Source: Corynebacterium sp. p3-SID1056 (GTDB lineage: Bacteria > Actinomycetota > Actinomycetes > Mycobacteriales > Mycobacteriaceae). Taken from it: a stretch of 64,000 nucleotides of DNA. The notes beneath the pieces were generated by a model that searched no databases, was not told where the DNA came from, and saw only the letters and a list, made by a program, of their open reading frames with translations. The position numbers were made by a program, and so were the translations under genes. The stretch is taken from positions 1 through 64,000 of the forward strand of contig NZ_JALXXL010000009.1 in the NCBI RefSeq assembly GCF_025152525.1. The letters run 5' to 3'. This document shows, piece by piece, positions 18,101 through 27,229 of this stretch. Numbering within the stretch: position 1 is the first letter of the stretch; every line of letters starts with the position of its first letter.

Positions 18101-19375
18101 TTAGTACGTCGCCGTCAGCGCCGCAGTTCGCTCTAGCGCTTCCCCACGCGGCAGCAGTTTGACCAGCCGCCACGGCACCTGCTCCACCTTGGCGGCGCCG
18201 ATGGTCTCAAGCGTCGCCGCGTCGGGCACCCCGTGTCGCAGGCCGGTTTGATCCACCACGTGGTAGCCGTTTCCGGTGTCCACGGCCACGGCACCTGCCG
18301 ACAGCCCGACGAAGTAGGAGGCCGGGCCCGCGCCGGAAAGGCGCACGTGGCCAGCCATCGCCTCCGGAACCGACAGCATCGCCGCCCCACCCGCTTCGGT
18401 CACACAGGTCGCCTCGGCTTCGTCTGTGGGCTCGCCCGCCGGGTCGAGCAGGCGCATCCGATCCTCTGGCAGATGGATGGACACCGGGTTCTCCGCGTCG
18501 GGCTTGTCCGCCACGGCCTGGGCGGGCACCTCCGATACCTGTGCGCCTGCTTCTACCAGTATCTCCGCCTGCACGCTGGTGATCGGCTGGACACCGCCGG
18601 ATGTCTCGGCCCATTCGCGCTCGCTGGTGCGCAACACACGCGGCAGTGTATCCGGCAGCGCAAACGCGGGCTGCTCCTGCAGCGCGCCAAAGAGGTCGGC
18701 GGGCGGGCGCCAGCGGGGCGTGGACGCGTCGATGTCTAAGACGCGTCGCACGACCCGGCCGTCGCGGCTTGTCGACGGCGGCAACTGCGTGCGTCCCTGC
18801 GCGGTGACCAGCCAGTCGCGGTGATCCACCTCCGCCACGATCGCGCTCTCCGGAGCAAGTGCCGGAACCCGCGCGTCGACGGCGCGCACGACTACCTCGG
18901 GTTTCGCATCCGGTACGGGCACCGTGCACGCCGACCAGTACGTATCCGCCGCGTCCTCCGGTGCGAACACCGAAGGTGCCACCCCGATACCGACGGGCAC
19001 GCCGCGAGCGAGCGTCGCCAGGTGCTCGTCGCCTGCTCGCACCGGGTCTTCCGGCCCGCCCACGATCAGGCGTGCCGAAGTCAGGTTGGTGACCGGGTGC
19101 ACGGTCTCGTCCACCCTGGCAAACAGGCTGCCGTCTGCCGCGCGGATAATCGCCGCCTCTCCCGGGTTCGGGTTTGGTCGCATCCAGGCGAACAGTCCCA
19201 TGACACCGGAGATCATCACCACCGCCACGACCCCGAAAATCATGGCGCGACGCCGCGAGGAAAGCGGGTCGTGGATCATGCGGATATCGCCCAGGATCAG
19301 GCCGTGCTCCACCCTGCGTCGCAAAAATCGGTGCCCGGAAACCTGTGTCTTTGTCGTTGGCAGCAAACGCGCCAT
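18101..19375 (-). CDS. eccB: type VII secretion protein EccB
   Basis: EccB is the periplasmic core component of the ESX membrane complex. The 424-residue product shows the family N-terminus (PTTKTQVSGHRFLRRRVEHGL), a cytosolic segment with HDPLSSRRR, a single membrane helix at about 45-65 and a long outer domain of R1-R4-type repeats; two Cys (in SACTV and ATCVT) are placed as in the family and probably form a disulfide. The ATG follows GAGGGGG. It is convergent with mycP and completes the ESX-4 set; no eccE is seen in the window, as usual for ESX-4. Confidence 0.94.
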   Translation of the reverse strand: MARLLPTTKTQVSGHRFLRRRVEHGLILGDIRMIHDPLSSRRRAMIFGVVAVVMISGVMGLFAWMRPNPNPGEAAIIRAADGSLFARVDETVHPVTNLTSARLIVGGPEDPVRAGDEHLATLARGVPVGIGVAPSVFAPEDAADTYWSACTVPVPDAKPEVVVRAVDARVPALAPESAIVAEVDHRDWLVTAQGRTQLPPSTSRDGRVVRRVLDIDASTPRWRPPADLFGALQEQPAFALPDTLPRVLRTSEREWAETSGGVQPITSVQAEILVEAGAQVSEVPAQAVADKPDAENPVSIHLPEDRMRLLDPAGEPTDEAEATCVTEAGGAAMLSVPEAMAGHVRLSGAGPASYFVGLSAGAVAVDTGNGYHVVDQTGLRHGVPDAATLETIGAAKVEQVPWRLVKLLPRGEALERTAALTATY

Positions 19376-19432
19376 TGGATTGTCCCCCTCAAGCAGTATT
19401 ACCCCGGCTCCCCCGAGCCAGGTTGCCTCATC

Positions 19433-21589
19433 CTACTGCAGCGACGCAGACTCCGCAGTGTCAGCTGGTGCCTCAACGAAGAGGTCGTCGGAGCCGTGCG
19501 AGTGGGCGTCGGCAAGCATGCGCTCAAGCTCATCCTCGGTGAACTCCTTGTTCACCGCGAAGATCACCACATCGCCCTTGCGGTAGACGGGCGTGAGCCC
19601 GCGCGAGGTCCAGAAGCCGCGCTGCATCTGCAGCCGCTCGAGCTGGAACGGCCAGAATGCCGACGGGCTGAGCATGTAGAACTTGATCCCCAGCTCGGCT
19701 GCGGCACGATCCACCACGTTCTCCGCGCCCGCATCACCGCGCAGGCCCTCGCCGAGCTCGCGCGCGTGCCAATACGCAATGTCCGTGTTCGAGCCCAGCC
19801 CACCGGTCGGCCACAGGTAGTGCCGCGACAGCATCGGCAGCCCGTTGTAGGCGTAGCCCCAGCTGTGCCCGTCGGCCGGATCACCAAAAATCCTGCCCTC
19901 CCAGGCCGCCGGCTGCGTGGCCAGCCAATCCCAGGCCGCGCGGTCGTCGTCGCTGACCATGCGGTCTTCCACTCGCGTGTCCAAAAATGCCGACTGCGCG
20001 CCGGCCAGTGCGTCCGTGCGCACCGTCGGCGCGGCAAGCATCGCCACCACAAGGGCCATGCTTATCGACGCCACACCCGTCCCCCGCTCCCACGCCTGAG
20101 ACCCCAACCGCGCGGCAACCGGCGCGAGCGTAAGCAGCCGGATCATCGCGGCGACCCCGATCGCGGCAGCCACCAACACGCTGAGCACCACCGGGATGAT
20201 CAGGCGGTGGGCGGTGTTGTAGTGCAGGTTGCCCGCCAGCGTGAGCAGCCCGCTAAGCGGTCCCGCCACCGGCGCAATCGCGTTGGCGGTAATGGTCAGC
20301 GACAATGCGTAGAACAGCACCGGCCACACCTGGCGGCGCCACACCAGGCAGGCGAGCGCGCCGAACCCGGCCAGCCACAGCCACACCGTGGCGTCGTAAT
20401 CGTGGAAGAACTCGTGCACGTGACGCGTCTGCAGCGTGAAAGCGATGTCCCACCCGCTGTCTGCACTCCTGCTCTCCGGGGTAGACCACCCGGAGACCTC
20501 CTCGGCCTGCGCCGAACCTGCGAACACCTGCGGCAGGTACGCCACCGCGGCGACGGCGCCGGGGGCGGCCATCCATACCGTGTCGGCAAGGCGGCCGCCC
20601 TCCGGGCGAATCAGCGTGGAGGTGAGCCAGTACAGGCCCACGCCCAGCACCACGACGGTCAGCGCCGCCGGGTGCGCCGTGAGCACGCCGAGCAGCCCGA
20701 CCGTGGCGGGCAAAGCACCCGCGTGGCGGGCGGGAATGCGCGTGAACTGATAGATCACCGCACCGGTCAGCGACATGGCGAAGAGGTAGGGCCACATGCC
20801 GACAAAGTCGCCGACCCACACCAGCTGCGGCGCGCCGTAGACGAAGATGGCAGCAAGTCCGGCCGCGATCTGCGTGGTCAGCCCGCGCGAGCGGGTAAAC
20901 GCGAACGCCAGGCACGCCGCAGTAATCGGCAGCGCAATGCCGGTGAGCACGATCATGCCGATGTTCAGCGCCGGGATCGGATCCAGGCCCGCCGCCTGCC
21001 CAAACAGCGCGATGCCGGTGTGGAACGCGGAGGGGTACAGCAGCTGCGCGTGGGTCTCAACGTTCTGCAGCTCGCCCATCCGTGTTGGCGAGGCCACGCC
21101 AGTGTCCATGATGAAGCGCACCAGATTGGCGTGCCACTGCACGTCCCAGCCCTGCACGATGTTGTACGTGCCGTGCGGGGCGCGTACCAGCCAACCCAGC
21201 CGGTCCGAGATGAGCATCCAGGATCCGGCGACCACACCGGCCGTCGGCAAGAGCCAATAGGGGTCGAGGATGCTGCCCTTCTTCCACTGCCCCGGAAACA
21301 GGGCCCGGCGCCACGAGATGCGCCCTCCGCGCCGCGCCTTGCGGGCGAAGGCGTAGCGCCACACCGCCGCCGCGGCCAGCGCAAACACCAAGCTCACTGC
21401 GTAGGTCCACAGGTTCAGCGGCGCGGAGGTCAGGCCCCACAGCCAGGCGCTCATGCCGAAGATACCGAAGCTGACCGGCAGCGCCGTGGCCATCGCGTGC
21501 GGGCCTTTCACGCCTGCGACGAGGTTAAATACCAGCCCCGGGAGGAGGAAGAACGGTAGGGCAAACACAGCTGCCGCCGCTGGTGTCAT
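19433..21589 (-). CDS. large polytopic membrane protein, DUF6541-like, possible GT-C glycosyltransferase
   Basis: A 718-residue protein with about a dozen hydrophobic helices over residues 1-500 and a soluble C-terminal ~200 residues containing DRAAWDWLATQP and IFGDPADGHSWGYAYNG. The layout (multi-helix, acidic residues in the first outer loop, external C-terminal domain) resembles polyprenyl-phosphate-sugar dependent GT-C enzymes that build corynebacterial arabinogalactan or lipoglycans, and the DUF6541 family. No catalytic residue can be assigned with certainty. The ATG has GAGGAGGA upstream. It lies 43 bp from truA on the same strand and 57 bp from eccB. Confidence 0.7.
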   Translation of the reverse strand: MTPAAAAVFALPFFLLPGLVFNLVAGVKGPHAMATALPVSFGIFGMSAWLWGLTSAPLNLWTYAVSLVFALAAAAVWRYAFARKARRGGRISWRRALFPGQWKKGSILDPYWLLPTAGVVAGSWMLISDRLGWLVRAPHGTYNIVQGWDVQWHANLVRFIMDTGVASPTRMGELQNVETHAQLLYPSAFHTGIALFGQAAGLDPIPALNIGMIVLTGIALPITAACLAFAFTRSRGLTTQIAAGLAAIFVYGAPQLVWVGDFVGMWPYLFAMSLTGAVIYQFTRIPARHAGALPATVGLLGVLTAHPAALTVVVLGVGLYWLTSTLIRPEGGRLADTVWMAAPGAVAAVAYLPQVFAGSAQAEEVSGWSTPESRSADSGWDIAFTLQTRHVHEFFHDYDATVWLWLAGFGALACLVWRRQVWPVLFYALSLTITANAIAPVAGPLSGLLTLAGNLHYNTAHRLIIPVVLSVLVAAAIGVAAMIRLLTLAPVAARLGSQAWERGTGVASISMALVVAMLAAPTVRTDALAGAQSAFLDTRVEDRMVSDDDRAAWDWLATQPAAWEGRIFGDPADGHSWGYAYNGLPMLSRHYLWPTGGLGSNTDIAYWHARELGEGLRGDAGAENVVDRAAAELGIKFYMLSPSAFWPFQLERLQMQRGFWTSRGLTPVYRKGDVVIFAVNKEFTEDELERMLADAHSHGSDDLFVEAPADTAESASLQ

Positions 21590-21632
21590 GAGTCCTCCTC
21601 GAATGTGTTCGCGTGAAAAATATTCTAAGCCC

Positions 21633-22502
21633 TTAGCTCTCCGGCAACGCGCGCCGGTCGCGTGTCACGGCGGCCCGCTTCGCAAACGCGTCTGGGTGCG
21701 GGTACTCAACGCCGGTGAGCGTGAGCCCGCACGCCGGGGCGAGCGGCACCCGGGAGTCGCGCTTTGTCGCCTCGAGCAGCTGCGCAACCCACGATTCTTC
21801 GCGCTTGCCCTCCCCTACCTTCAGGCAGGTCGCGACCAACGCGCGGACCATGTTCCAGCAGAAGGCGTCCGCGGTGATCCGCGCCTCGTAGACGTCGCGC
21901 TCGTGCTGCGTGCTCACGTCGTGCCAGGTAAACGCATGGACATCGCGGATGGTGGTCGCGTGCGGCTTCGGCTTGCAGAAGGCGGCGAAGTCGTGCAGCC
22001 CGACGAGCAAGTCGGCCGCCTCCTGCATGCGGTTCAGGTCGACGGGCTTGCCCCACACGGCGGTGTCGGCGCGGCGGGTGGGCAGGGCGCCTGCAGGGTT
22101 GGTGGTCACCCGGTAAGTGTACGACCGGTGCAGCGCCGCGAACCGGGCGTCGAAAGCCGGCGGTGCCTCGCTGACGTCGAGCACGCGCACGTCGGCAGGC
22201 AGGAGCTTGGCTAGTCGGCGTACCAGCTTGGCGGGGTCGCCGTCGAGGGAGCGCTGGTCCAGCGCCGCCCGCGGCACATCGGTGTGCGCGACCTGGGCGC
22301 TTGCGTGCACGCCGGCGTCGGTGCGCCCCGCCACCGTGAGCGACACCGGGGTGCGCAGCACGAGCGCGAGCGCGTCCTCGATAGTCTCCTGTACGGTGCG
22401 CACCCCGGAAGTCTGGCGGGCCCAGCCGTGGAAGTCCGTGCCGTCGTAGGCGATGTCCAAGCGCAGGCGCATATCCGTGCCCGATGCTGGCGGTGTGGTC
22501 AT
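21633..22502 (-). CDS. truA: tRNA pseudouridine(38-40) synthase
   Basis: TruA modifies uridines 38-40 in the anticodon stem of tRNAs. The 289-residue protein carries the catalytic Asp62 in AGRTDAGVHA and the family pieces YDGTDFHGWARQ, RSYTYRV and FCWNMVRALV. ATG 22502 has no clear ribosome binding site; an ATG ten codons later (22472) is an alternative. It lies downstream of rplQ, the usual actinobacterial position, but a hairpin and a 63-bp palindromic element intervene, so it may have its own promoter. Confidence 0.96.
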   Translation of the reverse strand: MTTPPASGTDMRLRLDIAYDGTDFHGWARQTSGVRTVQETIEDALALVLRTPVSLTVAGRTDAGVHASAQVAHTDVPRAALDQRSLDGDPAKLVRRLAKLLPADVRVLDVSEAPPAFDARFAALHRSYTYRVTTNPAGALPTRRADTAVWGKPVDLNRMQEAADLLVGLHDFAAFCKPKPHATTIRDVHAFTWHDVSTQHERDVYEARITADAFCWNMVRALVATCLKVGEGKREESWVAQLLEATKRDSRVPLAPACGLTLTGVEYPHPDAFAKRAAVTRDRRALPES

Positions 22503-22557
22503 TCGGATAAGGCTAGCAGGTGGGCGGTGGGCGTGGCGTTGGGGCTTTACGGATAAA

Positions 22558-22620
22558 CAGCGCAAGTTGCACATCGTTTAACCCCGGAAATCGGCGATAA
22601 ACGAGTTCCAACTTGCGCTG
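22558..22620. repeat. 63-bp palindromic intergenic element, copy 1
   Basis: The element starts with CAGCGCAAGTTG and ends with the exact complement CAACTTGCGCTG. A near-copy of identical length lies at 33045-33107, sharing the arms, a CCCCG core, GATAAACG and TCCAACTTGCGC at matching positions. It lies between the rplQ terminator and the truA start. Confidence 0.85.
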
Positions 22621-22634
22621 TTCAGAGACGCGCA

Positions 22635-22665
22635 GGGCCCCACCCGAACGATGCGGGTGGGGCCC
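22635..22665 (-). terminator. hairpin downstream of rplQ
   Basis: GGGCCCCACCC and GGGTGGGGCCC form a perfect 11-bp stem around a nine-base loop, 20 bases after the rplQ stop. There is no T run, so termination may be incomplete, allowing some reading into truA. Confidence 0.6.
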
Positions 22666-22686
22666 AAGCGGCAAGGCGAGAGGGAA

Positions 22687-23178
22687 CTAGTCCTCCTTGG
22701 CCTCGGTTTCAGCCTCAGCGGCCTCAGAAGACTCAGCGGATTCGGCCTCCTCAGCCTTCTCCTCCTCAGCCTTCTTGGAAGCTGCGGCGCGAGCGGTGCG
22801 CTCAGCCTCGTTGGCGGCAGTCTGCTCGAGGACGAGCGAGATCTGCGTCATCGGAGCGTTGTCGCCCGGACGGTTCTCCAGCTTGATCAGGCGGGTGTAG
22901 CCGCCCTCGCGGCCCTCGAACATCGGGGCCAGCTGGTTGAACAGGTAAGCGACGACCTCCTTGTTCGGCAGTTCAGCGGCAACGGCGCGGCGGTCCGCGA
23001 TGGTGCCCTTCTTTGCCTTGGTGATCAGCTTCTCAGCGTAGGGACGCAGCGTGCGTGCCTTCGCATCGGTCGTGGTGATAGCGCCGTGCTGGAAGAGAGC
23101 CATAGCCAGGTTGGACAGAATGTGCTTCTGGTGGCTAGCGGACCCTCCGAGACGGGCACCCTTCTTCGGGGTAGGCAT
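22687..23178 (-). CDS. rplQ: 50S ribosomal protein L17
   Basis: L17 lies near the peptide exit tunnel. The core ([21 protein letters not shown], then LITKAKKGT) ends near residue 117; after it comes a Glu/Ala/Ser-rich acidic tail of about 45 residues, making 163 in all against ~120 in many bacteria. Such tails are common in corynebacteria. Last gene of the infA-rpoA operon, 54 bases after rpoA. Confidence 0.97.
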   Translation of the reverse strand: MPTPKKGARLGGSASHQKHILSNLAMALFQHGAITTTDAKARTLRPYAEKLITKAKKGTIADRRAVAAELPNKEVVAYLFNQLAPMFEGREGGYTRLIKLENRPGDNAPMTQISLVLEQTAANEAERTARAAASKKAEEEKAEEAESAESSEAAEAETEAKED

Positions 23179-23232
23179 TTTCGTACTCCTCGTGTGCGTT
23201 AGTTGAGCGCGTGCTCTTTTATGGACTCGGCT

Positions 23233-24246
23233 TTACTCGGTCTCGTCCCCGCTCGGGTCAACGAAGTCGCCGGTCTCGGCGTCGTAGCCCTCGATCTGGG
23301 TCGGGTCGAAATCTTCCGGTGCATCCTTCAAGGTCAAGTTCTGCGAAGCGAGCTTGATCTTGACCTCGTTAATAGACTTCTGGCCGAAGTTGCGGATATC
23401 CAGCAGCTCAGACTCGGTGCACTCAGCGAGCTGACCGACGGTGTGGATCTCCTGACGCTTCAGGCAGTTGTAGGAGCGGACGGTGAAGTTCAGGTCCTCG
23501 ATCGGCGTGTTGTACGCGGCAATGTACTCGGTCTCCTGCGGGGAGGGGCCGATCTCAATGCCCTCGGACTCCGTGTTCAGCTCGCGTGCCAGGCCGAACA
23601 ACTCCACCAGGGTGGAGCCTGCCGACGCCAGCGCGTCGCGTGCTGCCATGGAGTTCTTGGTCTCCACGTCGATGATCAGCTTGTCAAAGTCGGTGCGCTG
23701 CTCGACACGGGTCGCCTCAACCTTGTAGGCGACGCGGGTGACCGGGGAGTAAATCTGGTCGACCGGGATACGGCCGGGCTCCCCGCCCGAGTTCGGCATG
23801 GCCGGGACGTAGCCGCGGCCGCGCTCGACAACAAGCTCCATCTCCAGACGAGCGCCCTCGCTCAGGGAGGCGATGTGCAAATCCGGGTTGTGGATCTGGA
23901 CATCAGCAGGCGGCTCGATCGAGCCCGCGGTGACATCTCCGGGGCCCTCAACCGACAGGTACATGACGACCGGCTCGTCGGAATCCGACGACAGGACCAT
24001 GTCCTTGATGTTGAGGATGATCTCGGAAACGTTCTCCTTCACGCCAGCGATCGTGGTGAACTCGTGGAGCACGCCATCGATCTTGATGGAGGTCACCGCC
24101 GCGCCCGGGATGGACGACAGCAGCGTGCGGCGCAGGGAGTTGCCGAGGGTGTAGCCGAAACCAGGCTCGAGCGGCTCGATGACGAACTTCGAGCGGTTGG
24201 TATCGATGTACTCCTCGGTCAACTGCGGACGGTGAGAGATGAGCAT
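23233..24246 (-). CDS. rpoA: DNA-directed RNA polymerase alpha subunit
   Basis: RpoA forms the dimeric platform for core RNA polymerase assembly and contacts UP elements and activators. At 337 residues it has the N-terminal assembly domain ([20 protein letters not shown]) and the C-terminal helix-hairpin-helix domain ([20 protein letters not shown], about 257-310), followed by an acidic tail. Located between rpsD and rplQ, as is usual. Confidence 0.98.
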   Translation of the reverse strand: MLISHRPQLTEEYIDTNRSKFVIEPLEPGFGYTLGNSLRRTLLSSIPGAAVTSIKIDGVLHEFTTIAGVKENVSEIILNIKDMVLSSDSDEPVVMYLSVEGPGDVTAGSIEPPADVQIHNPDLHIASLSEGARLEMELVVERGRGYVPAMPNSGGEPGRIPVDQIYSPVTRVAYKVEATRVEQRTDFDKLIIDVETKNSMAARDALASAGSTLVELFGLARELNTESEGIEIGPSPQETEYIAAYNTPIEDLNFTVRSYNCLKRQEIHTVGQLAECTESELLDIRNFGQKSINEVKIKLASQNLTLKDAPEDFDPTQIEGYDAETGDFVDPSGDETE

Positions 24247-24354
24247 GAACTTCTCCTTTGTCGGCTCCCGCTATATGAAGCCGGTAGGAACGGATGATGT
24301 TGGAAGTTTTCGCGCCACGCTTCGTCGACAAGCAAAAGGCGCGGGGCGAAGTGG

Positions 24355-24960
24355 TTACTTCGAGTAAAGCTCGACGATGAGCTGCTCCTGCAGGGGCACC
24401 TCAATCTGAGCGCGCTCGGGCAGCTGGTGCACGAGGATGCGCAGGGTGTCCGGAACGACCTGCAGCCATGCCGGAACGACGGCGTCGAGCAGGTTGTCCT
24501 GAGCATCCTCAAACCAGAGCATGCCGCGGGACTTCTCGCGGACGTCGATGATGTCGTACTGGGTCACCTTGAACGACGGGACGTCGACGCGCTTGCCGTT
24601 GACGGTGAAGTGACCGTGGGAGACAAGCTGGCGAGCCTGACGACGGGTGCGTGCCAGACCAGCGCGGTAGACGACGTTGTCCAGGCGGGACTCCAGCAGG
24701 ATCAGCAGGTTGTCGCCGGTCTTACCGGGGAGACGGTTGGCCTCCTCGTAGTAGCGACGGAACTGCTTCTCCATCACGCCGTAGGTGAAGCGAGCCTTCT
24801 GCTTCTCCTGCAGCTGCAGCAGGTACTCGGACTCCTTGATGCGAGCGCGGCCAGCCTGCCCCGGGGGGTACGGGCGACGCTCGAAGGACATGTCACCGCC
24901 GACGAGGTCGACGCGGAGGCGACGGGACTTACGGGTAGCAGGGCCGGTATAACGAGCCAT
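24355..24960 (-). CDS. rpsD: 30S ribosomal protein S4
   Basis: S4 nucleates assembly of the 16S 5' domain and can repress its own operon. The 201-residue product shows [15 protein letters not shown] and the S4 RNA-binding motif [20 protein letters not shown] near residue 90. It lacks the four-Cys zinc site found in some S4 forms. A 108-base gap separates it from rpoA. Confidence 0.98.
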   Translation of the reverse strand: MARYTGPATRKSRRLRVDLVGGDMSFERRPYPPGQAGRARIKESEYLLQLQEKQKARFTYGVMEKQFRRYYEEANRLPGKTGDNLLILLESRLDNVVYRAGLARTRRQARQLVSHGHFTVNGKRVDVPSFKVTQYDIIDVREKSRGMLWFEDAQDNLLDAVVPAWLQVVPDTLRILVHQLPERAQIEVPLQEQLIVELYSK

Positions 24961-24987
24961 GGTGTTTTACCTCTTTTCCTTTCTGCC

Positions 24988-25383
24988 TTAAACGCGACGA
25001 CGCTTCGGCGGACGGCAGCCGTTGAACGGCTGGGGCGTCACGTCCGAGATCGAGGACACCTCCAGGCCAGCAGCCTGGAGCGAACGGATAGCGGTCTCGC
25101 GGCCGGAGCCGGGACCCTTGACAAAGACGTCAACCTTCTTCATGCCGTGATCCATTGCCTTGCGGGCAGCGTTCTCGGCAGCCATCTGCGCAGCGAACGG
25201 GGTGGACTTACGGGAGCCCTTGAACCCGACGTGGCCGGAAGAGGCCCAGGAGATGACAGCACCGTTGGCGTCCGTGATGGACACGATGGTGTTGTTGAAG
25301 GTGGACTTGATGTAGGCGTGGCCTGCGGCCACGTTCTTCTTTACGACGCGACGGCGCGCGCCGGAACGAGTCTTCGGTGGCAT
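24988..25383 (-). CDS. rpsK: 30S ribosomal protein S11
   Basis: S11 lines the mRNA exit path on the platform. The 131-residue product carries [28 protein letters not shown] and the C-terminal [18 protein letters not shown]. It follows rpsM with a three-base gap and precedes rpsD. Confidence 0.98.
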   Translation of the reverse strand: MPPKTRSGARRRVVKKNVAAGHAYIKSTFNNTIVSITDANGAVISWASSGHVGFKGSRKSTPFAAQMAAENAARKAMDHGMKKVDVFVKGPGSGRETAIRSLQAAGLEVSSISDVTPQPFNGCRPPKRRRV

Positions 25384-25386
25384 AAG

Positions 25387-25755
25387 TTACTTCTTCTTTC
25401 CTGCGATAGTCTTCTTCGGGCCCTTGCGGGTACGCGCGTTGGTCTTCGTGCGCTGGCCGCGGACGGGCAGGCCACGGCGGTGGCGCAGACCCTGGTAGGA
25501 GCCGATTTCAATCTTGCGGCGGATATCTGCCTGCACCTCACGACGCAGGTCGCCCTCAACGGTGTAGGAGGACTCGATTGCGTCGCGCAGCGCTGCGAGC
25601 TGATCGTCGCTCAGGTTGTCCGTACGCAGGTCGGGAGAAATGCCGGTCTTTTCGAGCAGTTCCTTAGCACGGGTAGCCCCGATGCCGTAAATGTAGGTGA
25701 GAGCGATCTCCATGCGCTTGTTGCGCGGGAGGTCAACACCAGCGAGACGTGCCAT
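25387..25755 (-). CDS. rpsM: 30S ribosomal protein S13
   Basis: S13 contacts the P-site tRNA and forms inter-subunit bridges. The 122-residue product has [19 protein letters not shown] at the start and [20 protein letters not shown] at the C-terminus. In many bacteria rpmJ lies just upstream; the 174 bases between rpsM and infA contain no L36 reading frame. Confidence 0.98.
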   Translation of the reverse strand: MARLAGVDLPRNKRMEIALTYIYGIGATRAKELLEKTGISPDLRTDNLSDDQLAALRDAIESSYTVEGDLRREVQADIRRKIEIGSYQGLRHRRGLPVRGQRTKTNARTRKGPKKTIAGKKK

Positions 25756-25929
25756 GTGGCTACGTTCCTTTCGGGTTGTTACGGTGGTTTTCTCCCTACC
25801 CGTCCACGCCAGACAACGCTTTGTCCGGACCGAGCCGGAGGATGGGTTGCGGTTCGCGCGGCTCCAGCCACCGTGGCCGGAGGTAGTCGACCCGACAGAT
25901 GTCAGGTCTGGGTAAGGAGGCTTACGTAC

Positions 25930-26148
25930 TTACTTGTAGCGGTACGTGATACGTCCCTTGTCCAGGTCGTACGGGGAAAGCTCCACGACGACGCGGTCCT
26001 CAGGGAGGATGCGGATGTAGTGCTGGCGCATCTTGCCACTGATGTGAGCAAGGACGGTGTGCCCATTATCAAGCTCAACGCGGAACGTTGCGTTCTTCAG
26101 CGGCTCGATTACGCGGCCTTCGACCTCAATTGCGCCTTCTTTTGCCAT
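25930..26148 (-). CDS. infA: translation initiation factor IF-1
   Basis: IF-1 occupies the A site during initiation. The 72-residue OB-fold protein matches the family in length and sequence ([36 protein letters not shown]). First gene of the operon leading to rpsM, rpsK, rpsD, rpoA and rplQ; a promoter fits about 100 bases upstream. Confidence 0.98.
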   Translation of the reverse strand: MAKEGAIEVEGRVIEPLKNATFRVELDNGHTVLAHISGKMRQHYIRILPEDRVVVELSPYDLDKGRITYRYK

Positions 26149-26247
26149 TCAATCCACTTCCTACTGCCCCGCATTTATGCAGGTACTAGTCGTTTTTCAC
26201 GTCTGCTACACGGTGTAGAACAAGCAGTGCTTGCACACCAACCGACA

Positions 26248-26276
26248 ACTATATCCTTTCACCTGCGACAACACAA
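26248..26276 (-). promoter_or_regulatory. infA operon promoter
   Basis: On the minus strand TTGTGT (26276-26271), a 17-base spacer and TATAGT (26253-26248) make a good sigma-A promoter, with transcription starting near 26241 and a leader of about 90 bases. Its -35 box overlaps the T-rich tail of the terminator of the upstream L,D-transpeptidase gene. Confidence 0.65.
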
Positions 26277-26277
26277 A

Positions 26278-26307
26278 CCCCGCCTGCCGTTTTCGCGGCG
26301 GGCGGGG
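26278..26307 (-). terminator. intrinsic terminator after the L,D-transpeptidase gene
   Basis: A 12-bp stem (CCCCGCCTGCCG with CGGCGGGCGGGG, one G-T pair) around six bases, followed on the minus strand by TTTGTGTTGT. It should end the map/L,D-transpeptidase transcript immediately before the infA promoter. Confidence 0.75.
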
Positions 26308-26348
26308 TGAGGTAGGCGCGCTTTTCACGCTGCGCGTTGAGTAACCGT

Positions 26349-27191
26349 TTAGTACACGTAGACCTTGTCACCGATCTGCAGATCGTTGAAGTAACGCTGC
26401 GCGTCAGCCTGGTACATGCGCACGCAGCCGGCGGACAGGATCGTCGGGTCGCCCTGGTGGAAGGCGATGCCGTTGTAGGTGAAGTAGGTCGCGTACGGCA
26501 TCGGGGCGTTGTTGAACTCGTAGGAGATCTCGTCCTTGACCTTGCGGTTGACATAGAACGTACCGCGCGGGGTCTCCTGGCCGGGGCGGCCCGGGCCCAC
26601 GAGATCAGCGGTGTAGTAGACCTGGCCGTTGTTCTGCAGCCAGGAGCGGCGGCCGTCAACGTCCACGCACGCCTTCGCGTCCTTCGGGCACGGGCCGTAG
26701 TCGAAGGCCGGACGCTGCTGCTGCGCGGGCGCAGGTGCCGGGGCGGGCGCCGGAGCCGGCTTCGGCTTCGGCTTCGGCTTGGGCTTCGGCTTCGGAGTGC
26801 GCTCGGCGATCAGGCCCGGGAAGAGGCGCTCGACGGTCTGGTCGATGGAGGCCTTTGCCTGCGCCGGAAGCTCCGGGTTGATCGCGGCAAGGCCGTCGGC
26901 CTGGGCGCGCAGGCTGTTGCGCAGGTTCCACGCAGCGTCGCGCACCGACTGATCGGCGCTAGACCCCAGGTTTTCCAGCTGGGTGTTCGCGTTCTTCAAG
27001 AACACGTCCAGGCCGGAGTTCGAGGACAGCTGGCCGATGGAAGACCCGCTGACAGGCTGCTGCGGGGCCGGCGCGGCTTCTGCGGTGGTCGGGTTGACAG
27101 CAAGCGAGGCGAAAACGCCTGCGGCGGCGGCGAAAGCAGCGGCACGGCGCTTGGTAGCCGAGGGCTTCGCGTGGCGAGGTGTGTAAGACAT
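26349..27191 (-). CDS. secreted L,D-transpeptidase (YkuD family)
   Basis: A cell-wall cross-linking enzyme that would join peptidoglycan stems 3-3 or attach other molecules. The 280-residue product has an N-terminal signal segment (about 16-41), a helical region, a PKPKPK/APAPAP linker (133-157) that could span the wall, and a YkuD domain with His245 (FHQGD) and catalytic Cys256 in SAGCVRM; Ala replaces the usual His of SHGC. I begin at MSYTPRH rather than an upstream in-frame start because the signal peptide fits. It lies 38 bp after map, so it may be co-transcribed with it. Confidence 0.88.
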   Translation of the reverse strand: MSYTPRHAKPSATKRRAAAFAAAAGVFASLAVNPTTAEAAPAPQQPVSGSSIGQLSSNSGLDVFLKNANTQLENLGSSADQSVRDAAWNLRNSLRAQADGLAAINPELPAQAKASIDQTVERLFPGLIAERTPKPKPKPKPKPKPAPAPAPAPAPAQQQRPAFDYGPCPKDAKACVDVDGRRSWLQNNGQVYYTADLVGPGRPGQETPRGTFYVNRKVKDEISYEFNNAPMPYATYFTYNGIAFHQGDPTILSAGCVRMYQADAQRYFNDLQIGDKVYVY

Positions 27192-27229
27192 AGACAGCAG
27201 TCTAACCACCAATTGCCAATTTTGAATAG

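Noticed and set aside
18821..21559. 912-codon open frame on the plus strand
   Set aside because: Antisense to eccB and the 718-residue membrane protein; Arg/His/Gln-rich composition with no domain.
25756..25929. Possible rpmJ (L36) between infA and rpsM
   Set aside because: No frame with the short Cys/Lys-rich L36 pattern is present on the expected strand.
24427..26310. 627-codon plus-strand open frame
   Set aside because: Runs antisense across rpsD, rpsK, rpsM and infA; not compatible with a real protein.
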